This document shows, piece by piece, positions 18,222-27,941 of a stretch of 64,000 bases of DNA (position 1 is its first letter; each line of letters starts with the position of its first letter). Source of the stretch: Rhynchopus euleeides (Eukaryota > Euglenozoa > Diplonemea > Diplonemida > Diplonemidae); assembly GCA_963210315.1 (NCBI GenBank), contig OY723282.1, forward strand, positions 1,550,001-1,614,000, written 5' to 3'. The notes under the pieces are model-generated. The model was not told where the DNA came from. It did not search any database and was given only the letters and a program-made list of their open reading frames with translations. The position numbers were made by a program, and so were the translations under genes.

Positions 18222-21200
18222 GTACAGGGTGTGGGCAGCAATCCGAGTGAAGCCTGCGCTGAAGTGGCTGGAGAGCATTGCGCCTGAGGACTTGCACGGA
18301 TGCAGACCTGGCCACGGCGCGGAGGACCTCATCTGGCACCTGGCAGCACGGATCGAAGAGGCCCACCTCACAGGACAGCCACTGTACGGTGTCGCCCTAG
18401 ACTTTAAGAAATGCTTCGACACGGTGCCGATTGACCTGACCTTCTGTCTAGCTGCGGAGCTCGGCTTCGACGGCCGAGTCCTGCGCACCCTGCGGGCAGC
18501 GTACGGGTCAATGCAGCGGCACTTCCGGGTAAGCGGCACTATCGGGGAGGGCTTCCTGCCAACCAACGGCATCATGCAGGGCTGCCCCATTAGCGTCGTG
18601 CTGATCAACGTGCTGGTGGGTGTATGGATGCGCATGGCGGAGCACCGGCAGGGCACGAGGGCGTTGTCGTTTGTGGACGATGTGTACGCGGTGACCCCCA
18701 GCCCGGGGACCTTGCAAGCAGTGGTGGATGACTCTGCAGATTTCTCCCACGATACCGGGATGGTAATATGCGCAGAGGTCAAGTCACATGTCTTCTCGAC
18801 GTCCCCCGAGCCGTTGACCCCGATAGTCTACCGGACACGGGACGGCACGGCTACCCCCCTTCGACAGCGCGATAGCTTCGACTGCCTCGGGGCCATGCTG
18901 CATGCGCGCCCGCTCGAGGGACCCGAGGTGCCCAAATCGGAGCGCGTCGCCCGCCGAAAAGAGGGCGCAGAGCAGAACCTGCGCAGGACCTCGGCACTGC
19001 CCCTACCGGTGCAGTGGAAGGGGCAGGCAGCAGCGATGACAGCGGGGTCCAGGCTCTACTACGACGCCCTGGTCACCCGCTGGGAGGACGCCGACATCAG
19101 GCGATGGAGGGGGCTCTTCGTCGCCGCGCTGTGGTCCGGACCCCCCCGCAGGGCGCGGGAGGCTGTGCTGGATGTCCTCCACCATGCACATCGGGTGGAC
19201 CCCGCCGTCGCCCCCCGCTACCGGCAGATCACCACCTGGGCCATGCAGGTCAAGAAGTGGGGCCGCTGCAGGGTTCTGTCTGAGACGGCTTGGGATAGCA
19301 GAGTGAGGCTTACAGGGACAGGCCCCTTCGCGCTTTTCCGAGCGGCCCTTCGGTGGATAGGATGGAGCTGGAGCACGGCGACCACCCTATCTTACACTGA
19401 TGAAGCGGGACGGAGCATAGTCTTCGACCCCACCGCAGCAACAACGAGCGGATGGGGGATCTTCGCTCATGACCTCCGCCAGGCCCTACGTACACAGGTG
19501 GCCAAGGCGCTGGCTGGTCGTCGTGACGACTTTGCGGGCGCTCAGCACGGCATCGACGGGCAAGCCACACGCTGCGTCCTGGAGGGAGAGGGCGCCGCGG
19601 TCACGGGATACCAACGGGGCCTCCTTCGTTCCGTCATTGCAGGGGCGGTGCCTGTCCGAGGGCGCACGGGGCAGGGCGGGATCTGCCGATACTGCAACGC
19701 AGGCACCCCCGAGACGGTGATGCACCTATGGTGGGAGTGCTCCGCGTGGGACCCAATCCGACAAAACCACCCCATTACGGCTGTGGACCGGTCAACCTGG
19801 CCACCTTGCTTGGCGTTATGCGGGGTGGCGCCCGCCTTTAGACACGGCATCCCGGAGGACAGGCAGCCCCTGCCACTATCCTTCGCACGCAGGGTGGATA
19901 TAGTGGCGCAGCTGCACCGCTACTTCATTGCAATCCTCTCGGCGCGGCAGGAGAAAGATGGACTGCTCGACCGCTCCGCGCGCCACCACCGCACCCTTCA
20001 CTATCCATGGGGGTGGTGCACACCCAACCCCGAACAGGCCTGCATCCCTGTGCGGGCGCCGTCCACTGTCAAACAGACGTGGGGCAAGCGCCCCCCGGAG
20101 CTGTGGGTGGCCCTCTGCGACTGGCTGCGGGGCCTGAAATGGGGGCCGCAGGGAGGGGAGCACACCGTGACCCTCATGGAGTTGGCTGTCGACTTCGAGC
20201 TGTCGACCGGCCTCACCCTCCCAGAAGTCGAAACGCGCCGCATCCGCCCCCACACACCTGACCCCCCTGAGAGGGGGCCGCGGGAGGCCCGCCCACGCAT
20301 CCCCGAGGGCGCATCCCCGGGGCTCACCCTCTACTTCGACGGCGGAGCAAGGGACAACGGCACCCCCTTCGCCCTGGCGGGTGCAGGTGCGGTGCTCTAC
20401 CGAGACGGCCTCAAGGTGTCGGAAGAGATCCTCCCTCTGCTGAACGTACGCAGCAACAACATCGCTGAGTACGAAGGGGTTCGGGCGGGCCTACGGCTGC
20501 TCAGAAGGGGCGACCCGCCCCCTGAGGGGAACGTTACGGTGCGGGGTGACTCGCAGGTGGTGCTGCGACACCTAAAAGGGGAAGCGGTTTGCCGCGATAA
20601 ATCCCTCCGCCCCCTCTTCCTCAGCACGGCACGGCTGGCTGCCGACCTCGGGCCCCGGATCACCCTTACGTATGAGCACGTGAAAAGGGAACTCAACGTC
20701 GATGCGGACGCCCTGAGCAACGCCGCCATGGACGAGGCTGAGAGGCAGGGGGAGACCTCGCAGGAGCAGCTGCGGCAGGACTTCGCAGCCTTCCAGAAGA
20801 GCATCCTGGGCAAGGCTCACTCGTTGAGGCAGCTCTGCGAGGTGGTGCGCAAGACTTCCAAGCAACCATGGCACTGTGGCCACACTGCGAGCTCCACTGT
20901 CCTCACCGCGATCGGGGGAACCGTGGCAGGGGGCCTGTCCAGGAGAGCCCAGCTCAGCCCAGCCACCGAGTCGGTGATGCGCAGCCTCCAAGCGCACACG
21001 GCAGGCCCGGGCTTGAACCAGCGGGACACAGCCTTCCACTCCCGCGGCATGGCGTGGGCCGCAACCTTCGCACCGCAGCCCCACTACCCAGAGGGGTGGC
21101 AGCAAGCGGCCCAGCAATGGACTGCCAGCAGCCGGCAAGCCAACGCCCGGACAGGACGGTCATGGGAACGACGGGGCGTTGCTCCCCGGACTGCCCCCCC

Positions 21201-21590
21201 TGGAGCCAGACGGAACGCGAAGATGCTTACCTGCGCTCTGCACTGGAAACCCCGCTGCGTGGACTGCCGGCGCCGGCGCCTCTCGGAAGAGGACTGCTGC
21301 CGGGACCACCACGGGAAGAACGACGGCTTGCAAGTCACCATGGAATTTTGCAAGACGCATCGCATGGGCCGGTGCGGGGACTGCCACAGCAGTGCGAAAT
21401 CACTCACACACTGTTGCGGCACGCACCACGCTGGCTATGCCTCACGCCCTCCTCGGAGTGGCACTGAGTTGGCCCCACACTCTAACCCGAGTGGGGCATC
21501 CGCTGTGACGTAGGGGTGGGCGGGGAGTGGGCACAGATCCGCGCAGGGTTACCCACTTAAAACCACTATCACTACACACACACACACATC
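18222..21590 (+). mobile_element. 5'-truncated copy of the OTU-type non-LTR retrotransposon
   Basis: Homology to the element at 40165-48924 starts abruptly at [15 protein letters not shown] and runs through ORF2 and the 3' UTR (GATCCGCGCAGG shared). Both sides are (AC)n followed by AT, so the target duplication is probably an AC tract. Abrupt 5' truncation is typical of target-primed reverse transcription. Confidence 0.85.
18223..21513 (+). pseudogene. RT-RNase H part of ORF2, 5'-truncated, frame open
   Basis: About 1,096 residues with no stop. RT palm: [30 protein letters not shown]. Zinc knuckle-like CRYCNAGTPETVMHLWWEC. RNase [53 protein letters not shown]-terminal Cys/His tandem follows (CALHWKPRCVDC...CC..HH and CKTHRMGRCGDC...CC..HH). 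OTU, endonuclease and RT fingers are missing, so it cannot act alone. The open frame over 3.3 kb suggests a young insertion. Confidence 0.88.
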
Positions 21591-21605
21591 ACCCACCCAC
21601 GACAG

Positions 21606-21785
21606 GACAAGCTTGTCTTCGGCGTGACACCACGAGGTGTACCTGGTGGTGTCTGTACCTGTCGCGCGGGATGCGCCGAGGTGCGCTTCTTCGAGAACCA
21701 CGGGGCGGCCATCCTGAAGCTGGGGTGGCGCAAGCCTGGCGGCGTGCGCGAGGTTGTGCCGAAGTCGAATTTCCGCCCCATGTGA
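21606..21785 (+). CDS. Terminal exon of a probable PA14-domain protein
   Basis: After CACGACAG the frame is open for 59 residues to TGA. VRFFENHGAAILKLGW followed by RKPGG and VVPKSNFRP fits the end of a PA14 domain (iR-eYFE-gG-a-L-LsW-gPg...iP), a carbohydrate-binding/adhesin module of secreted proteins. The retroelement at 18222-21590 lies in the preceding intron. Upstream exons were not identified with confidence. Confidence 0.5.
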   Translation, partial: DKLVFGVTPRGVPGGVCTCRAGCAEVRFFENHGAAILKLGWRKPGGVREVVPKSNFRPM

Positions 21786-22009
21786 GGATGCCGCGGTGGC
21801 GCGGCTGTGCTGAGGGCTCTTGACTTATTTTATCTTGTCTTGTCTTACCCTGTCTTGCATCGCGTCTGTGCAGGTGTCTCAAATGCAGTATAATAAGACG
21901 CACACACGCAGCGTCAACCCACTTGCCCACCGCGTGTGCTGGGGTTGCGGACACGGCGCACTGTGCGACAGCCTTTGCGGGCAGGCCAGTGGTTCCCATC
22001 CGAGGTTTA

Positions 22010-22156
22010 GATTCCGGTGCACACAAACGGGTTCGCAGGTCTTGTGTCAACAATGAGCCTGAAGCCTCCTTGAGGAGTAAGGAACCAGAATCAGAAGTGA
22101 AACAGCTGACGCTACCAAGCTGTCCCGCCTTGGCACAAGCGAGTGTCTGAGGAAGG
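22010..22156 (+). repeat. 147-bp direct repeat, left of ankyrin gene
   Basis: Begins GATTCCGGTGCACACAAACG and ends GTGTCTGAGGAAGG; matches 23913-24059 with about six differences. Confidence 0.9.
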
Positions 22157-22532
22157 TGGACTCGGAGCGTCGGGGCGGGTTAGCAGTATTTGGGACGCCA
22201 GGAACAGTCGTCACGTCTGTTGTGCGTGCTTCACCACAACAACCTCTCCCCATTCCCATACCCGTTTATTGTGGCATGTGTCTGCTGTGTGCCATTTTTT
22301 GTAAGGACAGCTAGCTTTTCACACTGAAAAGACTCGTGTCAGCGTTCGGTATCCTGCACACATGCACTAGCAGGCACCGTTCGTACAAACAAAGAACGCA
22401 ACTCCAAGTCTTTTTGGCAAGACTAGTGTTTGCCAACACCACACATGGCCCGGTTCTCACACACACACCCACAGGCTTCCCGCTGCGTTGCACATACGAT
22501 TGCAACCAGGGGGCTCAGCGGTGTGAAGGAAG
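22157..22532. other. 5' region of the ankyrin gene
   Basis: No repeat or ORF of note; presumably promoter and 5' UTR. Confidence 0.4.
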
Positions 22533-23834
22533 ATGTCAACACCAGCGGGGTCAGATGTGCAGGCCGCGAAGCCTTTGGCGCCTCCAACCACAGCTGATGC
22601 TGGGCAGAAGGCGGTTGACACGCTGGATGCGCTCGGGCGCATTGTCGCTGCTTCATTCGACTGCAGAGAGGCTGTGCGCATGCTCATCACGGAAGGAAAG
22701 GTTGATGTGAACAAGGCCAACAACGACGGTGCGACGCCGTGTTTTATTGTGGCTGAGAAAGGACACGCTGACGCATTGCGCATCCTCATCATCGAAGGAC
22801 AAGCTGATGTGAACAAGGCCGACAATGACGGTGAGACGCCGTGTTCTATTGCGGCTCAGGAAGGACACGCTGACGCATTGCGCATCCTCATCATCGAAGG
22901 ACAAGCTGATGTGAACAAGGCCGACAACGACGGTGCGACGCCGTGTTTTATGGCGGCTCAGGAAGGACATGCTGACGCATTGCGCATCCTCATCATCGAA
23001 GGACAAGCTGATGTGAACATGGCCTCCAACGACGGTGCGACGCCGTGTTCTATTGCGGCTCAGGAAGGACACGCTGACGCATTGCGCATCCTCATCATCG
23101 AAGGACAAGCTGATGTCAATAAGGCCTCCATCGACGGTGTCACGCCATGTTTTATGGCGGCTCAGGAAGGGCACACTGACGCATTGCGCATCCTCATCAC
23201 AGAAGGACAAGCTGATGTGAGCAAGGCCGACAACGACGGTGCGACGCCGTGTTTTATGGCGGCTCATCGAGGACACGCTGACGCATTGCGCATCCTCATC
23301 ATCGAAGGACAAGCTGATGTGAACAAGGACTGCAACGACGGTGCGACGCCGTGTTTTATTGCGGCTCAGAAAGGACACGCTGACGCATTGCGCATCCTCA
23401 TCACAGAAGGACAAGCTGATGTGAACAAGGACTCCAACAACGGTGCGACGCCGTGTTTTATTGCGGCTCATGAAGGACACACTGACGCATTGCGCATCCT
23501 CATCACAGAAGGACAAGCTGATGTGAACAAGGCCTCCAACAACGGTGCGACGCCGTGTTTTCTTGCGGCTCAGAAAGGACACGCTGACGCATTGCGCATC
23601 CTCATCATCGAAGGGCAAGCTGATGTGAACAAGGCCGACAACGACGGTGCGACGCCGTGTTTGGTTGCGGCTCAGAATGGACACGCTGACGTATTGCGCA
23701 TCCTCATCATCGAAGGGCAAGCTGATGTGAACAAGGCCGACAACGACGGTGCGACGCCGTGTTTGGTTGCGGCTCAGAAAGGACACGCTGACGCATTGCG
23801 CATCCTCCATAGATGTACCACCCCTGTAAAATAA
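22533..23834 (+). CDS. Ankyrin-repeat protein with near-identical repeats
   Basis: 433 residues, no intron. After a 46-residue non-repeat head come 11 units of 34 residues with consensus ADVNKADNDGATPCFIAAQ then EGHADALRILIIEGQ. TPCF replaces the usual TPLH, and Cys is kept in every unit. The DNA period is 102 bp and units differ by only a few bases, indicating recent expansion or conversion. The last unit breaks off at RILHRCTTPVK, so the gene may be truncated at its 3' side. Ankyrin arrays act as protein-binding scaffolds; no partner domain or targeting signal is visible. Confidence 0.85.
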   Translation: MSTPAGSDVQAAKPLAPPTTADAGQKAVDTLDALGRIVAASFDCREAVRMLITEGKVDVNKANNDGATPCFIVAEKGHADALRILIIEGQADVNKADNDGETPCSIAAQEGHADALRILIIEGQADVNKADNDGATPCFMAAQEGHADALRILIIEGQADVNMASNDGATPCSIAAQEGHADALRILIIEGQADVNKASIDGVTPCFMAAQEGHTDALRILITEGQADVSKADNDGATPCFMAAHRGHADALRILIIEGQADVNKDCNDGATPCFIAAQKGHADALRILITEGQADVNKDSNNGATPCFIAAHEGHTDALRILITEGQADVNKASNNGATPCFLAAQKGHADALRILIIEGQADVNKADNDGATPCLVAAQNGHADVLRILIIEGQADVNKADNDGATPCLVAAQKGHADALRILHRCTTPVK

Positions 23835-23912
23835 AGGGCGAAAAGAATTTCCTCAATAATGGCGTTTCGCCCCTGAAACTTTTCCTTAGCCCCTGAAACG
23901 CCCTAAGGTTTT

Positions 23913-24059
23913 GATTCCGGTGCACACAAACGGATTTGCAGGTCTTGTGTCAACAATGAGCCTGAAGCCTCCGTGAGGAGTAAGGAACCAGAATCAGATG
24001 TGAAACAGCTGACGCTACCAAGCTGTCTCGCCTTGGCACAAGCGAGTGTCTGAGGAAGG
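23913..24059 (+). repeat. 147-bp direct repeat, right of ankyrin gene
   Basis: Second copy of 22010-22156. The two copies bracket the whole ankyrin gene in the same orientation. Confidence 0.9.
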
Positions 24060-24910
24060 CAGTCAGACAGCAAGTGTGCGCTCAACAAAGAATAGTCCAG
24101 AACTGTTCTCCCACTGTTGCTGGGCAGGGTGTCTCACAATAAACGAAAAGAGTGCCATTTTTGAAAAGGTGGAAGCGGCCAACAAGACAACAGTGGATTT
24201 CGTTCTGTCTCTTTTTTCGTGTTTCCCGGTCGTGAGTGACCGAGGCAAACGGACAGGATAGTATTCACCTGCGACCTGTGTCAGAGGCAATGCGACCCCC
24301 ACCACCTTTCGTTCAGTGTCGATTCTGCGCTCCTTTGCGGACTTTGCACTCTCAGTATCAGCAGACGCCATCTCCGGCTTCCAGTGTGTGTGTCACCCCT
24401 GCTTTGCAGCGCAACGAGGAGGAGAGCGAAACCGTGTGGTGTCACGTCGAGCAGGAGTAGGATGTCGGGCCCAGATCTCACGGAGTGGACTCGAGGGGAC
24501 ACTCCGTGATGCCTGCACGCTGTTCCAAACTGCAGTCCGAAGCAATCCAGAAATGTGTGAGTTTTATGCCACAGAGGCAGCATCTCTTCGCATGCGGAGG
24601 GATAGCAGGGCCTGTCAGGTTCTGGTCCGATTCGGCGGAGTTTGAGAGCCCTACCCGCACCCCCCAGCACCACCACCCACCCCTCACCCCGTTCTTTGCC
24701 TTTCCGCCTGCACCGTTCGGCTCACACTGCAGCGACACCATCCACTCACCACCGACACTGTCTGACTGTATCCTCTACCTCGATGCGCTGCGCAACGCAT
24801 TCTATCATGACGGCTGTCGCGCTGCACGACGTCTCGGCTGTCAAGGTCAGACAGTGTCTCCCGAGCCGAAATCCACTGGAGGGGAGGCATTCATGATCCC
24901 GCACCCTCGA
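24060..24910. other. Unassigned; may hold 5' exon of the next gene
   Basis: A short frame near 24807 (MTAVALHDVSAVK) ends at a possible donor AAG/GTCAGA at 24846. It could splice to CTCGAG/ACAACG at about 24911, joining the following membrane-protein frame. Tentative. Confidence 0.3.
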
Positions 24911-26214
24911 GACAACGCGGGTCCCCAACCTCCCCCCCGGGATAGAGGTCACCGCTTCGAGCGGCGACTGCCTCTACGTCTGGACCAACGGGGCGACCCG
25001 CCGCTATGCATACTCCGACATCGACTCTGGGAAATACGCAGAGGTCGATCTGAGCATCCCGCACGACAACATGGTTGCCCTGGCCCCCTTTGGGGACAAC
25101 TGCCCTGACGATGTGTACTTCACATTTATCGGGGATGACACCGACAACCCGGTGACAACCGATGACGCCGACTACCCGGAGCTCTTCACAGGGTCTGTCG
25201 ACATTGGGGAGCAGGATCGGGGCCCGCCGTTCGCCCTTTTCCTTCTCCACGAGGAGGACATCGGGGGACTGCTTCCCGGCAACAGGGGGGGGGGGGGCCT
25301 GGAGAAGCCTGTGGCCCGCATGCAGATCTACCAGAATGTCGATAACATCGGGGGTGTCGGGCGGGTCTTCTTCCTGATGACACCCGAGGGGGTTTCGTAC
25401 ACCCAGGAGGGGGCCGAGCCGCAGCGCGTCTCCTCCATCCTGCCCCAGAGACTGGACCTCCTGCAGGAGCCCGAGCAGGTTGCCAACTTCATGCGCCGCG
25501 ACGGGGGGTTCACCGCAATCTGCCTGAGCCTCGCCCCCTTTGCTGGCGGTATCTACTACCCCATGCAGTACCCCCCCATGTTCGAGCTTGAGAACGACCT
25601 GGTCTACACCCCGTGCCTTGCGGGCACGACCCTCTCCTGATGTACGCCGAGAGCGACATGGCGGTTGTGCCACCCCATCCTCTACACTGCTGAGGCGATC
25701 CTTACGGTGGACGGGGTGCGGTTCCCGCACCCCCCGGTCCCGACGGGGCGCGGGCTGAAGCTTCAGGAGACATACAACAACGTCAGGGCGAGGTGGGGGT
25801 CGCTGAGGGACTTCCGCGTGCAGCCGCGGTGCACCGTCGCGGCATGCCCGGATGGGAATGTGGGGCACGTCTTCTTCCTGTCGTTCCTGACAGGCGTGGA
25901 GTATGTGGGGGAGGTCATCGGCGAGGAGGGGCTCCCTGGCACTGCTGTGCCGCAGCGTCCTCCAGCGCTTCCGACTCCGGTGCCGCCGAAGGGGACACAG
26001 ACCCCAGAGGCTGAGGGGGGCACGCCCAGCAGGGCACCGGCATGCGGTTGTGGATGTCGGGGCGGACGGGGGGAACCGTTCCACTGGCATGTCCATCACA
26101 GTGGCGATGATGGTTGCCGGTGTGCTGGTGGGTGCCTTTGTGGCCACGCTTGTGTACCGCAGGAAGAAGTCCAGGCGTGAAACCCAGGACTATGAGCTGG
26201 TGATTATGTCGTGA
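24911..26214 (+). pseudogene. Type I membrane protein, frameshifted
   Basis: An ectodomain-like sequence (TASSGDCLYVWTNGATRRYA, then DDVYFTFIGDDTDNP, FLLHEEDIGG, QIYQNVDNIGGVGRVFFL) is open to TGA at 25638. The reading then shifts for about 10 residues (MYAESDMAVV) and returns with HPILYTAEAILTVDG. Near 26000-26040 it shifts again, into a Pro-rich stalk and a single membrane span (ITVAMMVAGVLVGAFVATLVY) followed by RRKKSRR and a short cytosolic tail ending YELVIMS. The small indels suggest a decaying gene or assembly errors. The sensor-like ectodomain family is not recognised. Confidence 0.55.
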
Positions 26215-27188
26215 GGGGTGGGGGTGGGGGTGGGGGTGGGGCTACTCCCTTTCTGTGATGCAGAGTCACTTTTGTCTTGTTTTCTATGCGCATGTACTTG
26301 CATCCTTTCGCACACCCCTGACGCACCCGCAGCGGCTGTTTGTCCTGACGCGATTCCCCGCCCAGAGGGGCAGAGCAACAAGGCACACAATCGGCAACCA
26401 GGGAGCGAGAGGCGCCACAAGCCGGAATGCCTCTCACTGTGGTCCGGCAGCCGCCTCACTCGCTGGCACAAAGCGGTGAAGTGACCCAGGGAGTAACAAA
26501 GCAAAAAGAAAGCCCCTGTTGTGGGGGGCAGAGCTATTCCTAACTAGGGGTCCGGATTCCATGATTTTGAATTTCAGATTTTTCCTCTGTCTGGCGCGTT
26601 TTTTTGCAGTCCCTTTAGCGCGTTTTTTTGCACTGCAGGAAAAAAAAATCTGGTGAGGATTCACCGGAGTGGAGGGTGCTGAGGGGCTGAGCTGCTGGGG
26701 GGATGCTGCCTGTGAGGGAGAAGATGCACCAAGCAAAGACACACGGCCCCGGAGGGGCCGTGTGTCTGTGTTCATTGGTGCATTCCTCCGCACCTCAGTG
26801 CACTCTCCGACCTGCACGTCTATGGGGGTCTGAGCCCACATGGCAACCCCCAGTAAGGGGCGCAAACAGACATCCCATGGCCAAAATGACCCCACCGCGA
26901 TCCGCACATATCCCAAATATTCAGAGGAACAGGGTTTTGAAAAACCTGTGAGTGGGGTCCCGCTGGGTGGGTGGTGTGGGTGGGCTGATTTCTGGCCTCC
27001 CAGTCACATCCTCCCTTCAGAAGTCCCTGAACCAGACCCACATTTCATGGGTGAAACTTGGCACGTACACCACCAAAATGACCCCACGACGATCCGCACG
27101 GAGCTCAAATATTGCAATAACGCCAGTCATGTGCGGCGGTGCGGTCAGTTTTGAGCCCCCCAGTAAGGTGCCTCAGTAGCGCGTTTTT
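26215..27188. other. Non-coding, with hairpin and short repeats
   Basis: Holds a (GGTGGGGT)n stretch near 26214-26240, the hairpin at 26724-26783, a GCGTTTTTTTGCA duplication near 26600-26635, and two copies of CCAAAATGACCCCAC-GATCCGCAC (26881 and 27075). No gene. Confidence 0.5.
26724..26783. repeat. Bipartite perfect hairpin
   Basis: Inner stem AGACACACGGCCCC-GGA-GGGGCCGTGTGTCT (26737-26767) and outer stem ATGCACCAA/TTGGTGCAT (26724-26732, 26775-26783), both perfect. Confidence 0.9.
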
Positions 27189-27358
27189 TTTTACGCACAC
27201 GACTTTCGCGCGGAAAGTGTCATTCAGCTCTGCCAAACGTGCTCTACACACCACCCCCTTCATCAGGCAAGTGGGTTTGTAAGTGTGTGTGGAAGCGTCA
27301 ACGCATCAAACGAAGTATCAACAGTAGAGAAAGAGCGGCAGAGTTGAAGTGACACTTT
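27189..27358 (+). mobile_element. Solo A-core-B unit
   Basis: TTTTACGCACACG start, GCGGAAAGTGTCATTC, CCAAACGTGCTC, core GTGGAAGCGTCAACGCA at 27289-27305, end GTGACACTTT. Same layout as 4707-4870 with about 70-75% identity. Confidence 0.75.
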
Positions 27359-27531
27359 GTATCCGATCTCGGTCACCAGCCCCCCGGACCCCCAGATTTA
27401 GGAAAAGCCCTGGTGGGGGGGGGGGGGCGGGGGCGTCTGAAGGTATCGAAATTGCGTCGCCAAAATTACGACATTGTTCGACATACTTGACAGAGGCATT
27501 TCTCCGACAGAAACCCCCCGCCCCCCAAAAG

Positions 27532-27726
27532 CGCCCTATCACTTCACAGCTACAACCGCTTTGATGATTTTCCTCTTGTTTGTTGCGTTGACGCTTCTAC
27601 ACACAAAACCCTGAAATGATAACCACACCCTGAGCCTGATGAAGGGTGGGTTCATCGTGCATAGCAGCACGTTTGGTTGTAGCTGTGGTGGGTCGCTTTC
27701 CGCTCACACGAGTGTGCTGAAAAAAA
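27532..27726 (-). mobile_element. Solo A-core-B unit, minus orientation, diverged
   Basis: Read on the minus strand: TTTTTTCAGCACACTCGTG, GAGCGGAAAGCGACC, CCAAACGTGCTGC, core variant GTAGAAGCGTCAACGCA (27584-27600). The B end is worn and placed only roughly. Confidence 0.6.
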
Positions 27727-27941
27727 TGCTACTTCAGCACAAAAGTGGCAGAAGTGTGTGCGCTTGCAGCAGAATACAATGGCAGAGCGATGACCGGCCC
27801 AACATTACTGTCACCCACCGTCAGCCCCGCCCTTTGCCTGTTGTCGCGGGGGGGGGACTGTGCCTGTGTGACCAGAAGAACATCGCCTGCACCACACATC
27901 CTTCAGGTTGGATCGGTGCGAACTGAGTGCAGGCCACTACG

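Noticed and set aside
22653..23810. 385-codon antisense frame in the ankyrin gene
   Set aside because: A 102-bp repeat is divisible by three, so a frame open in one unit stays open in all; no independent support.
24236..24645. Two overlapping small frames
   Set aside because: No domain, no splice logic and no composition difference from the surrounding non-coding sequence.
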